NCBI GenBank assembly: GCA_013815505.1
Contig: JACDGA010000120.1
Coordinates: forward strand, 1-5,885
Length of the DNA: 5,885 bases
Reading direction: 5' to 3'
DNA from: Acidimicrobiia bacterium
GTDB lineage: Bacteria > Actinomycetota > Acidimicrobiia > Acidimicrobiales > Ilumatobacteraceae
Below, in pieces: positions 1 through 5,177 of this stretch (positions within the stretch are counted from its first letter, which is position 1; the number at the start of each line of letters is the position of its first letter). Below the pieces are notes generated by a model. It was not told the origin of the DNA. It did not search any database and worked only from the letters and a program-made list of their open reading frames with translations. A program made the translations under genes and the position numbers.

Positions 1-34
1 CGTCGACGTCGATGGTCCCCCCAGTGCGAGCCAT
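1..34 (-). CDS. Possible 5' end of a divergent gene leaving the left edge (partial)
   Basis: An ATG on the minus strand at 34-32 opens a frame that stays open to the edge of the window and reads MARTGGTIDVD. Only 11 codons are visible, so no family can be named. The case for it is contextual: a TACGGT -10-like hexamer lies 8 nt upstream of the ATG on the same strand, and the start is back to back with the permease start, 20 bp apart. Against it, the stretch is too short for codon statistics, and a plus-strand frame through the same bases is also open. It could equally be non-coding. Confidence is low. Confidence 0.25.
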   Translation of the reverse strand, partial: MARTGGTIDVD

Positions 35-54
35 GACCTCGTACCGTACCGACG
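35..54. promoter_or_regulatory. Divergent promoter with overlapping -10 hexamers
   Basis: The core GTACCGTAC carries TACCGT on the plus strand (42-47) and TACGGT on the minus strand (48-43). Both fit the actinobacterial TANNNT -10 pattern. The plus-strand hexamer is 7 nt from the GTG at 55 and the minus-strand one is 8 nt from the ATG at 34, spacings that would give leaderless or near-leaderless mRNAs. I see no good -35 on either strand. The hexamers are seen directly; promoter function is inferred. Confidence 0.4.
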
Positions 55-1197
55 GTGGCAGGATCGCCAGGGGATTCCGACGCCGGCCCCATCACATCGG
101 TTCAGCTCGACGCCCGCTCGGTGCTGATCGGCGTCGCCGGCGTGCTCGCCCTGCTCGCCGCGTCGGCGTTGTTCTCGTCGACGCGACGGTCGACCACGGT
201 GCTCGTCGTCGGCGTGCTCCTGGCGTTCGCCGTCGAACCGCTCGTGCATGCCGTGCAGCGCCGGCTGGGAACCGGGCGGGCGGCGGCGACGGTGGTGGTG
301 TTCGGGTTGATCGTCGCCCTGTTCACCGTGCTCGTCCTGCTCGTCGGGCCGGCAGCGGCGCGCCAGGTGCGCGAGCTCGGTGATCAGCTCCCCGAGACCG
401 TTGCCCAGCTGGAAGACCTGCCGCTCATCGGCGACCGGCTGGCGTCGTGGGACGTCGCCGACAAGGCCGAGCGATGGATCGACGACCTGCCGACGAGGCT
501 CGATCCGGACGAGGTCGCCGAGAGCGTGCGCGGTGCCGTGTCGGGGCTGCTCAACGGTCTCGGCGTCCTCGTCGTCGCGCTCGTCGTCACGCTCGACGGA
601 CCGCTGCTCGTGCGGCGGCTGCGGTCGCTCGTTCCCGAGGCGCAGCGCGACGAGGCAGACGCCGTCGGCCGCGTGTTCTCACGGGTCGTCGGTACGTACT
701 TCGCCGGATCGCTGCTCGTGGCCACGATCGCCGGCACCTGGGTGCTCACCGTCTGTCTCGTCCTCGGCATACCGCTCGCGCCCATCGCCGCCGTCTGGTA
801 CGCCGTCTCCAGCCTCATCCCCCAGGTGGGAGGTTTCCTCGGCATCTCGTTCGTGACGGTGCTGGCGCTGTCGGAGGGCGTGCCGACCGCGCTGCTTGCG
901 CTCGTGCTGCTGTTTGCCTACATGGAGGTGGAGAACTACCTGCTCGGGCCCGCGATCGTCGGCGATGCGATCGACATCTCGCCACCAACCACGATGCTGG
1001 CGGCGATCATCGGAGGTGCAGCCGCCGGCGTGCCCGGTGCCCTGGCGGCGACACCGCTCGTCGGCACCGCCAAGGCGCTGTACCTGCACTTCCGCCACGG
1101 CGACGCCCTCCCGGTCAAGCCGACCTCGTTCCGCGACCGCATCCCTGCCCCGCTGCGCAAGCTTCTGCGCCTCGCGCCGGCGACGCCGTCGACCTGA
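55..1197 (+). CDS. AI-2E family transporter (putative membrane permease)
   Basis: A 380-residue polytopic inner-membrane protein of the AI-2E/PerM/TqsA family (PF01594 type). Members have been linked to export of autoinducer-2 and to ion/proton antiport, but most are uncharacterised, so no substrate is assigned. Hydrophobic segments lie at about 22-41, 46-66, 78-99, 162-182, 213-240, 242-258, 263-298 and 309-338. The soluble stretch at about 100-160 between the third and fourth is typical of the family. Recognisable family stretches are AFAVEPLVHAVQRRLG (57-72), SSLIPQVGGFLG (252-263), and VENYLLGPAIVGDAI (292-306) followed by the glycine-rich GGAAAGVPGAL (320-330). The length is normal and the gene looks intact. 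The GTG start has no Shine-Dalgarno but sits 7 nt after a TACCGT -10-like hexamer; the next in-frame GTG (121) falls at the first membrane segment. The gene converges on the ABC permease with 19 bp between stop codons, and no functional link is evident. Confidence 0.9.
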   Translation: MAGSPGDSDAGPITSVQLDARSVLIGVAGVLALLAASALFSSTRRSTTVLVVGVLLAFAVEPLVHAVQRRLGTGRAAATVVVFGLIVALFTVLVLLVGPAAARQVRELGDQLPETVAQLEDLPLIGDRLASWDVADKAERWIDDLPTRLDPDEVAESVRGAVSGLLNGLGVLVVALVVTLDGPLLVRRLRSLVPEAQRDEADAVGRVFSRVVGTYFAGSLLVATIAGTWVLTVCLVLGIPLAPIAAVWYAVSSLIPQVGGFLGISFVTVLALSEGVPTALLALVLLFAYMEVENYLLGPAIVGDAIDISPPTTMLAAIIGGAAAGVPGALAATPLVGTAKALYLHFRHGDALPVKPTSFRDRIPAPLRKLLRLAPATPST

Positions 1198-1221
1198 CGT
1201 TCGTTCCTGAACCGCGTCAGG
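1193..1221. terminator. Candidate bidirectional hairpin across convergent stop codons
   Basis: CCTGACG (1193-1199) and CGTCAGG (1215-1221) form a perfect 7-bp inverted repeat with a 15-nt loop. Each arm contains one of the two facing stop codons (TGA at 1195-1197 and, on the minus strand, at 1219-1217). There is no T-tract on either side, so this is not a classical intrinsic terminator. It could be a U-less actinobacterial-type terminator or chance. Confidence 0.3.
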
Positions 1222-2008
1222 CGCCGGCGACGTCGCGACGTTGCACGACGCCGGCGGCGATGCCGGCGGCGACGGCGCAGTAGCAGCCGAGTGTCGCCAA
1301 CGCCCGGGTCGTGCTGACGACCGCCGTTTCGGGCGACAGCAGCGAGCGCAGCAGCAGACCGGGGAACCACCGCTGGGCGGGTTCCCAGCCATCGGCGATC
1401 ACGTTCTCCACGGGACCCGCCCACACGAGACCGGCAAGCACCCCGACGGGCACGGAGCGAGCGATGGCACCGACCGCAGTGCCGAGGATCGCCCATCCGA
1501 CGAGCCAGATCATCAGCCGGCCGTAGTCCTCTCCAGCAGCGCCGAGCGCGTCGAGTGAACCCCACTGCGAGACATCGATGCCCTGGCCCGGCGCGAGCAG
1601 CCGGGCGACACCCCAGCCGCTCAGCTCTGCAACAGCCAGCGCAGCGGCGCAGAGGCCGATGAGGGCGACGAGCTTGCCGGCGAGCAGTTTCATCCGGCTC
1701 GGCTGTGCCAGCAGCAGGGTGCGGAACGTCCCCCGCGTGAACTCGCCGGCGACCCCTGCGATGAATGCTGCGAACATGAACACGGCGCCGAAGGCGACGG
1801 CACCGAGCGCTGCCGCCGTTCCGCCGCCCGCGGTGCTCAGCGCCTCGATCGAGAGCAGCTCGGAGCCTCGCCGCGCAGCGCCCGACTCGGCGGTGAGCAC
1901 GCTGATCGCGGCACTGCCAGCACCGAACGCAACGGCGCCGAGGGCGGTGTACGCCATGAAGCGGCGGCGCGTGAGCTTGACCATCTCTGCGCGGATGACA
2001 CGGATCAT
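1217..2008 (-). CDS. ABC-2 type transporter permease subunit
   Basis: A 263-residue integral membrane protein that would form the channel of an ABC exporter with the ATPase encoded just upstream. Hydrophobic segments lie at about 17-38, 64-87, 108-127, 165-184, 187-204 and 235-254, the six-segment layout of ABC-2 permeases. The basic N-terminus (RAEMVKLTRRR, 6-16) and the block GEFTRGTFRTLLLAQPSRMKLL (within 88-109) match the family's cytoplasmic coupling region, where G-E-x-x-x-G-T followed by a basic turn is common. The start is well fixed: AGGAG (2020-2016) lies 7 nt before the ATG, and ATGA overlaps the ATPase stop by 4 bp, implying translational coupling. A single permease gene suggests a homodimer, or a second partner outside this window. 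Substrate unknown. Confidence 0.88.
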   Translation of the reverse strand: MIRVIRAEMVKLTRRRFMAYTALGAVAFGAGSAAISVLTAESGAARRGSELLSIEALSTAGGGTAAALGAVAFGAVFMFAAFIAGVAGEFTRGTFRTLLLAQPSRMKLLAGKLVALIGLCAAALAVAELSGWGVARLLAPGQGIDVSQWGSLDALGAAGEDYGRLMIWLVGWAILGTAVGAIARSVPVGVLAGLVWAGPVENVIADGWEPAQRWFPGLLLRSLLSPETAVVSTTRALATLGCYCAVAAGIAAGVVQRRDVAGA

Positions 2009-2943
2009 GATGCGACTCCTTCGATGAGCTGGAGGTAGTGGTGTTCGAGGTTCGTGCGCTGCGGGGCGAGCTCGGCGATGACGACGCCGGCGTCGTGCGC
2101 ACGCCGGTTGATGTCGGCGGTCAGCGCTCGCGACGGCCCGTCGTCGAAGGTGACGGTGAGGCGGCCGTGCGTACGCTCGGCGGCGTACCCGGCCTCACGC
2201 AGGAGCACTTCGAGCCGCGCGGTGTCGTCGTCGCGCTCGGGCACGATGGAGATCGTCGTACCGGCGTCGGCGATGAACTCGTCCGCAGGCCCCGAGTAGA
2301 TCTCCCGGCCGCGGTTGATCATCACGAGCCACGTGCAGATCTGTTCGATCTCCGACAGGAGGTGTGACGACACGAAGACGGTCCGCCCCTCGGCGGCGAT
2401 GTCGGCGATGAGCCTGCGCACCTCGTGCATGCCGGCAGGGTCGAGCCCGTTCGTCGGCTCGTCGAGCACCAGCAGCTCCGGGTCGGCCAGCAGCGCGGCG
2501 GCGACGCCGAGTCGCTGCTTCATCCCGAGCGAGTAATCCTTGAAGCGGTCGTCACCGCGATCGGCCAACCCGACGCGCTGCAACACGGCATCGATGCCAT
2601 CGCGGTCGCGACGCCCGAGCTCGGCGAGCAGGCGTAGGTTCTCCCGACCCGTCAGCGCCGGATAGAGCGCGGGGCCTTCGATCAGCGCACCGACGCGGGG
2701 CAGGAAGCGAGCGGGCTCGTCGAGTGGCACGCCGAGCACGCGTCCCGTGCCCGTCGTCGGCTTCACGAGGCCGAGCATCATCGCCATGGTCGTCGTCTTG
2801 CCGGCGCCGTTCGGGCCGATGAACCCGGTGACCGAGCCGCTCGGCACCTCCATCGACAGGTCGTCGACGGCGACGTGGGTGCGGTAGCGCTTCGTGAGCC
2901 CAACGAGTCGGATTGCCGGCTCGCTGGAGGTCGTGGTGGTCAT
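2005..2943 (-). CDS. ABC transporter ATP-binding protein (BcrA/ABC-2 exporter type)
   Basis: A 312-residue cytoplasmic ATPase that would drive export through the permease encoded downstream. All nucleotide-binding elements are present: Walker A GPNGAGKT (43-50), signature YSLGMKQRLGVA (137-148; SLGMK replaces LSGGQ, as is usual in BcrA-like exporters), Walker B LLVLDEP (157-163) with catalytic Glu162, D-loop around 166-169, and switch His194. The Q-loop position reads LIEGPALYP, with Glu in place of Gln, also normal in this subfamily. Residues from about 225 on form the C-terminal accessory region seen in the group. The ATG at 2943 is chosen because the family domain begins a few residues later (IRLVGLTKRY). 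An in-frame GTG at 3081 would add 46 Cys/Arg-rich residues that do not look like the family and that cover a hairpin and a likely promoter. The upstream GGTGGG is only a weak Shine-Dalgarno. Confidence 0.92.
   Translation of the reverse strand: MTTTTSSEPAIRLVGLTKRYRTHVAVDDLSMEVPSGSVTGFIGPNGAGKTTTMAMMLGLVKPTTGTGRVLGVPLDEPARFLPRVGALIEGPALYPALTGRENLRLLAELGRRDRDGIDAVLQRVGLADRGDDRFKDYSLGMKQRLGVAAALLADPELLVLDEPTNGLDPAGMHEVRRLIADIAAEGRTVFVSSHLLSEIEQICTWLVMINRGREIYSGPADEFIADAGTTISIVPERDDDTARLEVLLREAGYAAERTHGRLTVTFDDGPSRALTADINRRAHDAGVVIAELAPQRTNLEHHYLQLIEGVAS
2016..2020 (-). promoter_or_regulatory. Ribosome binding site of the ABC permease
   Basis: AGGAG on the minus strand, 7 nt before the ATG at 2008. 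It lies inside the last codons of the ATPase gene and fixes the permease start. It is the clearest Shine-Dalgarno I see in the window. Confidence 0.75.
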
Positions 2944-2949
2944 GGATCC

Positions 2950-2970
2950 CACCGTGACAGCACGACGGTG
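2950..2970 (-). promoter_or_regulatory. Small hairpin covering the weak RBS of the ABC ATPase
   Basis: In the minus-strand transcript CACCGU (2970-2965) can pair with ACGGUG (2955-2950) across a 9-nt loop. The 3' arm supplies the GGUG of the only purine-rich stretch before the ATG (GGUGGGAUCC-AUG), so folding would reduce access to the ribosome binding site. A 6-bp stem is short and could be chance. Confidence 0.3.
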
Positions 2971-3051
2971 TCGCGTCGTCCCCCTGGTGTGGAGATCGCG
3001 CCTCAACGACTCGAGCGGATAGGTCGACTCTGAGCTGCGACACGATTTCAG

Positions 3052-3072
3052 TTCGGCTGCTACGCAGCCGAA
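3052..3072. other. Perfect 9-bp GC-rich hairpin in the ABC operon leader
   Basis: TTCGGCTGC (3052-3060) and GCAGCCGAA (3064-3072) are perfect inverted repeats around a 3-nt loop. On the minus strand the stem lies 45 nt past the response-regulator stop codon and about 110 nt before the ABC ATPase start. No run of T follows on either strand. It may be a U-less terminator or attenuator closing the two-component transcript, or a 5'-end stem of a separate ABC transcript. Confidence 0.5.
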
Positions 3073-3079
3073 GCAACGC

Positions 3080-3109
3080 ACTGTAATGATTGGTCGGCTC
3101 GCCTGTCGG
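3080..3109 (-). promoter_or_regulatory. Candidate promoter of the ABC exporter operon
   Basis: On the minus strand CCGACA (3109-3104) and TACAGT (3085-3080) are separated by 18 bp. The first matches 4 of 6 positions of TTGACA and the second fits TANNNT. The predicted start, about 7 nt downstream near 3073, falls right at the edge of the 9-bp hairpin, giving a leader of about 130 nt. The hexamers are in a locally AT-richer patch, which helps the case; activity is inferred. Confidence 0.4.
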
Positions 3110-3116
3110 CTCGCCT
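3093..3116. repeat. Perfect 12-bp tandem duplication
   Basis: GTCGGCTCGCCT occurs twice head to tail (3093-3104 and 3105-3116) with no mismatch, immediately after the response-regulator stop codon on the minus strand. The candidate -35 of the ABC promoter straddles the junction between the copies. It may be a replication-slippage duplication or a pair of direct-repeat binding sites for the adjacent regulator. Confidence 0.8.
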
Positions 3117-3117
3117 C

Positions 3118-3780
3118 CTACGCGTTCTGCACGAGTCCGTTCTGATAGGCGATGACGACGAGCTGCGCCCGGTCGCGGGCGTCGAGCTTCGTCATCGCCC
3201 GGCTGACGTGGGTGCGCACCGTTGCCGGGCTGACGAACCACTGCTCGGCGATGTCGTCGTTCGACATCCCGTGGGCGACGAGCGCGACAACGTCACGCTC
3301 GCGCTCGGTGAGCAACGCCAGCGCCGCGGACGAGGCGTCACCGTGGCTCGGGCGCGACGTGAAGGCATGGATCAGGCGCCGCGTGACGCTCGGTGACAGC
3401 AGCGCCTCACCACCGGCGACGACGCGGACGGCGCGCAGCAGCTCCTCGGGCTCGGTGTGCTTGACGAGGAAGCCGCTCGCTCCCGATCGCAGCGCCTCGA
3501 AGACGTACTCGTCGAGCTCGAAGGTCGTGAGGATCAGCACCTTGACGTCGACGGATGCGGGATCGTCCGTGATGCGGCGTGTCGCCTCGAGTCCGTCGGT
3601 GCCGGGCATGCGGATGTCCATCAGCACGACATCGGGCCTCGTCTCGGCGACGAGCGCCACGGCCGCGTCGCCGTCGCCCGCCTCGCCGACGACGACGATG
3701 TCGTCGGTGGAGTCGAGCAGCAGCCTGAATCCGGCGCGCACGAGCGCCTGATCGTCGGCGAGCACGACGCGGATCGTCAC
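3118..3780 (-). CDS. Two-component response regulator, NarL/FixJ family
   Basis: A 220-residue cytoplasmic transcription regulator, phosphorylated by the kinase encoded just upstream. The receiver domain spans about 2-120: acidic pair Asp9-Asp10 (LADDQALVRAG), phospho-acceptor Asp55 (VVLMDIRMPGTDG), switch Thr85 (LILTTFE) and Lys107 (GFLVKH). A linker of about 30 residues follows, then a LuxR-type helix-turn-helix at about 155-217 (LTERERDVVALVAHGMSNDDIA, then SPATVRTHVSRAM as recognition helix). The length is typical. I chose the GTG at 3780 because MTIRVVLADDQ is the classic family N-terminus and this GTG shares GTGA with the kinase stop, a usual coupled overlap. A GTG two codons earlier (3786) is possible, and a GAGAG stretch could serve either. 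Likely targets are its own operon and the ABC exporter operon. Confidence 0.93.
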   Translation of the reverse strand: MTIRVVLADDQALVRAGFRLLLDSTDDIVVVGEAGDGDAAVALVAETRPDVVLMDIRMPGTDGLEATRRITDDPASVDVKVLILTTFELDEYVFEALRSGASGFLVKHTEPEELLRAVRVVAGGEALLSPSVTRRLIHAFTSRPSHGDASSAALALLTERERDVVALVAHGMSNDDIAEQWFVSPATVRTHVSRAMTKLDARDRAQLVVIAYQNGLVQNA

Positions 3781-4967
3781 GGCCACTGCGCTCTCACGAG
3801 GAACCCGCCGCCGGGACGGGGGCCTGCCTCGGCGTGGCCACCGGTCGCTTCAGCCCGCTCACGGATCCCCACGAGGCCCATCCCGGACCCGCTACCGGCC
3901 TCGGGCGGACCTGCGGGCGCAGCGGCGCCGTCGTCGGCCACCTCGACGGCGAGCCCACCCCCCGGTGGGCGCAGCACGGCGACCGTCGCCGCTGACGCGC
4001 CGGCGTGGCGGACGACGTTCGTCAGCGCCTCCTGGATGATCCGGTAGGCGGACGTACTGATGGTCGGCGCGACGTGCTCCAGCTGCACGTCGCCGACGAC
4101 GACGTCGACGTCGAGCCCGGCGAGCCGCGAGCTGGTGACGAGCGTCTCGAGGCGTGTCAGGTCGGGCGCGGGCTGGCGAGGGGCACTGGCGTCGCCATCG
4201 CTCGCCGTGGCGTCGGCGCGCAGCAACGTCACCATCGCCGCCAGTTCGTCGAGCACCGTGCCGCTCGTCGCCCGGATGACCTCGAGCGCGTCACGGGCGT
4301 CCAGCGGGCGCCGGTCGATCACGTGCGCAGCGACGCCGGCCTGGACGTTGATCGTCGCCATCGAGTGGGCGACGCTGTCGTGCAGGTCGCGGGCGATGCG
4401 GAGACGCTCCTCGACGAGCTGGCGACGTGACTGCGCGGCCTCGTGCGCCTCCTGCTCGTGCCGGCGGGTCTCGGCGATCCTGCGCTGTTCGATCCGCGAG
4501 CGTGCGACCTCGCTGCCGAGCGTCGCAGCGACGACCCAGCCGACCCACAGCAGCGTGATGGCGTCGAGCCCGTTGCCGGCGAGCACCCGTGCGACGACCA
4601 TCGCGACGCCGATCGCGCCGGCGGCGATCCACGCCTCGCGACGGCTGACTCCGATCATGAACGAGAACAGGGCGATCGGTCCGAGGGCGAAGATCGGCCC
4701 GCCCGGGTAGTCCATCGCGGCGTACACGGCCAGCGCACCGCCGACGGCGACGAGCGTGACGATGGGCAGCCGGCGTCGCAGCACCGTCGACGAGGCGGCC
4801 ACGATCGCGAGCATCACGGCGAACCAGTCCGACGGGCGCTCCGCCCGCTCTGCGTCGATGTTCAGCGTTGCCATCACGATGACGAACGTCAAGGCTGAGG
4901 CGATCGCGACGTCGAACGCCCAGCTGCGGCGCGGCGCAGCGGGGGCGACGCCGTGAGCCATCGACAT
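3777..4967 (-). CDS. Sensor histidine kinase, HisKA_3 (NarL-partner) type
   Basis: A 396-residue membrane kinase that autophosphorylates on histidine and passes the phosphate to the regulator encoded next to it. Six hydrophobic segments lie at about 18-36, 48-64, 68-84, 93-107, 111-130 and 135-152. Arg-rich turns at 64-66 and 109-110 put both ends in the cytoplasm. The outside loops are only about 6-12 residues (36-47, 85-92, 130-135), so it probably senses within the membrane. A charged helix (155-190) leads to the HisKA_3 H-box RIARDLHDSVAHSM with His196. The ATPase domain has N-box EALTNVVRHAG (Asn317), G1 box ADDG (344-347) and G2 box GMGLVGIRERA (362-372). Nothing is missing. The ATG at 4967 lacks a Shine-Dalgarno but lies 6 nt after TACCAT, fitting a leaderless start; Met3 (4961) is an alternative. 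The signal is unknown. Confidence 0.93.
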   Translation of the reverse strand: MSMAHGVAPAAPRRSWAFDVAIASALTFVIVMATLNIDAERAERPSDWFAVMLAIVAASSTVLRRRLPIVTLVAVGGALAVYAAMDYPGGPIFALGPIALFSFMIGVSRREAWIAAGAIGVAMVVARVLAGNGLDAITLLWVGWVVAATLGSEVARSRIEQRRIAETRRHEQEAHEAAQSRRQLVEERLRIARDLHDSVAHSMATINVQAGVAAHVIDRRPLDARDALEVIRATSGTVLDELAAMVTLLRADATASDGDASAPRQPAPDLTRLETLVTSSRLAGLDVDVVVGDVQLEHVAPTISTSAYRIIQEALTNVVRHAGASAATVAVLRPPGGGLAVEVADDGAAAPAGPPEAGSGSGMGLVGIRERAEATGGHAEAGPRPGGGFLVRAQWP

Positions 4968-4973
4968 GATGCG

Positions 4974-4979
4974 ATGGTA
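4974..4979 (-). promoter_or_regulatory. Candidate -10 for a leaderless histidine-kinase transcript
   Basis: TACCAT on the minus strand (4979-4974) fits TANNNT and ends 6 nt before the ATG at 4967, so transcription would be expected to start at or next to the A of the start codon. No purine-rich ribosome binding site precedes this ATG. No convincing -35 is seen. Confidence 0.4.
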
Positions 4980-5071
4980 CGCAGCGCGTCCGTGCCACGT
5001 CGTCGGCCTGTCGTTGAGATCGGCACTACGTCACGTGTCGAGGCGGCGGTACTCGATCGCGCAACCGAGAC

Positions 5072-5098
5072 CGCTGCGGTGTCGTGCAGCGCTACCGT
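5072..5098 (+). promoter_or_regulatory. Candidate phoH promoter with upstream inverted repeat
   Basis: TACCGT (5093-5098) is a TANNNT -10 candidate 9 nt before the ATG of a 12-codon ORF and 44 nt before the phoH start. Directly upstream, CGCTGC (5072-5077) and GCAGCG (5086-5091) form a 6-bp inverted repeat with an 8-nt gap, sitting where the -35/-10 spacer would be and so a possible operator. No clear -35. The rest of the 4968-5142 divergent region shows nothing I can assign. Confidence 0.3.
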
Positions 5099-5107
5099 TG
5101 TCGCAAC

Positions 5108-5146
5108 ATGCCGGACGTCACGCTCCTTGCGCCGCCTCACGAATGA
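5108..5146 (+). CDS. 12-codon upstream ORF overlapping the phoH start
   Basis: ATG at 5108 reads MPDVTLLAPPHE and stops at TGA 5144-5146, sharing ATGA with the phoH start codon. It has no Shine-Dalgarno, but a TACCGT hexamer 9 nt upstream would make it leaderless or nearly so. The 4-bp overlap is the same arrangement used between the ATPase and permease here, which suggests a leader peptide that delivers ribosomes to phoH. It may also be a chance frame. Confidence 0.3.
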   Translation: MPDVTLLAPPHE

Positions 5147-5177
5147 CCACCACTGACGCCACCGCAACGGTGGTCAT
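5143..5177 (+). promoter_or_regulatory. Hairpin that would bury the phoH start codon
   Basis: ATGACCACC (5143-5151) and GGTGGTCAT (5169-5177) are exact reverse complements with a 17-nt loop. The first arm begins at the start codon, so the folded mRNA would hide the AUG. Both arms are coding (MTT and VV plus flanking bases), and MTT starts are common, so chance is possible. Confidence 0.4.

Noticed and set aside
1..36. Plus-strand gene ending at the TGA at 34-36
   Set aside because: The only residues visible are RRRRWSPQCEP, with no family resemblance and poor codon character; too little to call.
447..1283. Plus-strand open frame of 278 codons inside the AI-2E permease
   Set aside because: Its translation is mostly Arg/Ala, the typical out-of-frame shadow of a GC-rich gene; the permease frame has clear family motifs and membrane segments.
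936..2102. Minus-strand open frame of 388 codons overlapping the AI-2E permease and the ABC permease
   Set aside because: It is rich in Arg, Ser and His with low-complexity runs, matches no family, and lies across two well-supported genes. Such frames are expected at this G+C content.
2944..3081. 46-residue N-terminal extension of the ABC ATPase from a GTG at 3081
   Set aside because: The added residues are Cys/Arg-rich and unlike the family, and they would be encoded by the hairpin and promoter region. The ATG at 2943 fits the family start.
3457..4047. Plus-strand open frame antisense to the response regulator and kinase
   Set aside because: It shows no domain or plausible start signal, and both minus-strand genes have intact catalytic motifs.
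5098..5142. TTG at 5098 as an earlier phoH start
   Set aside because: It would overlap the -10 candidate, has no ribosome binding site, and adds residues with no family counterpart.
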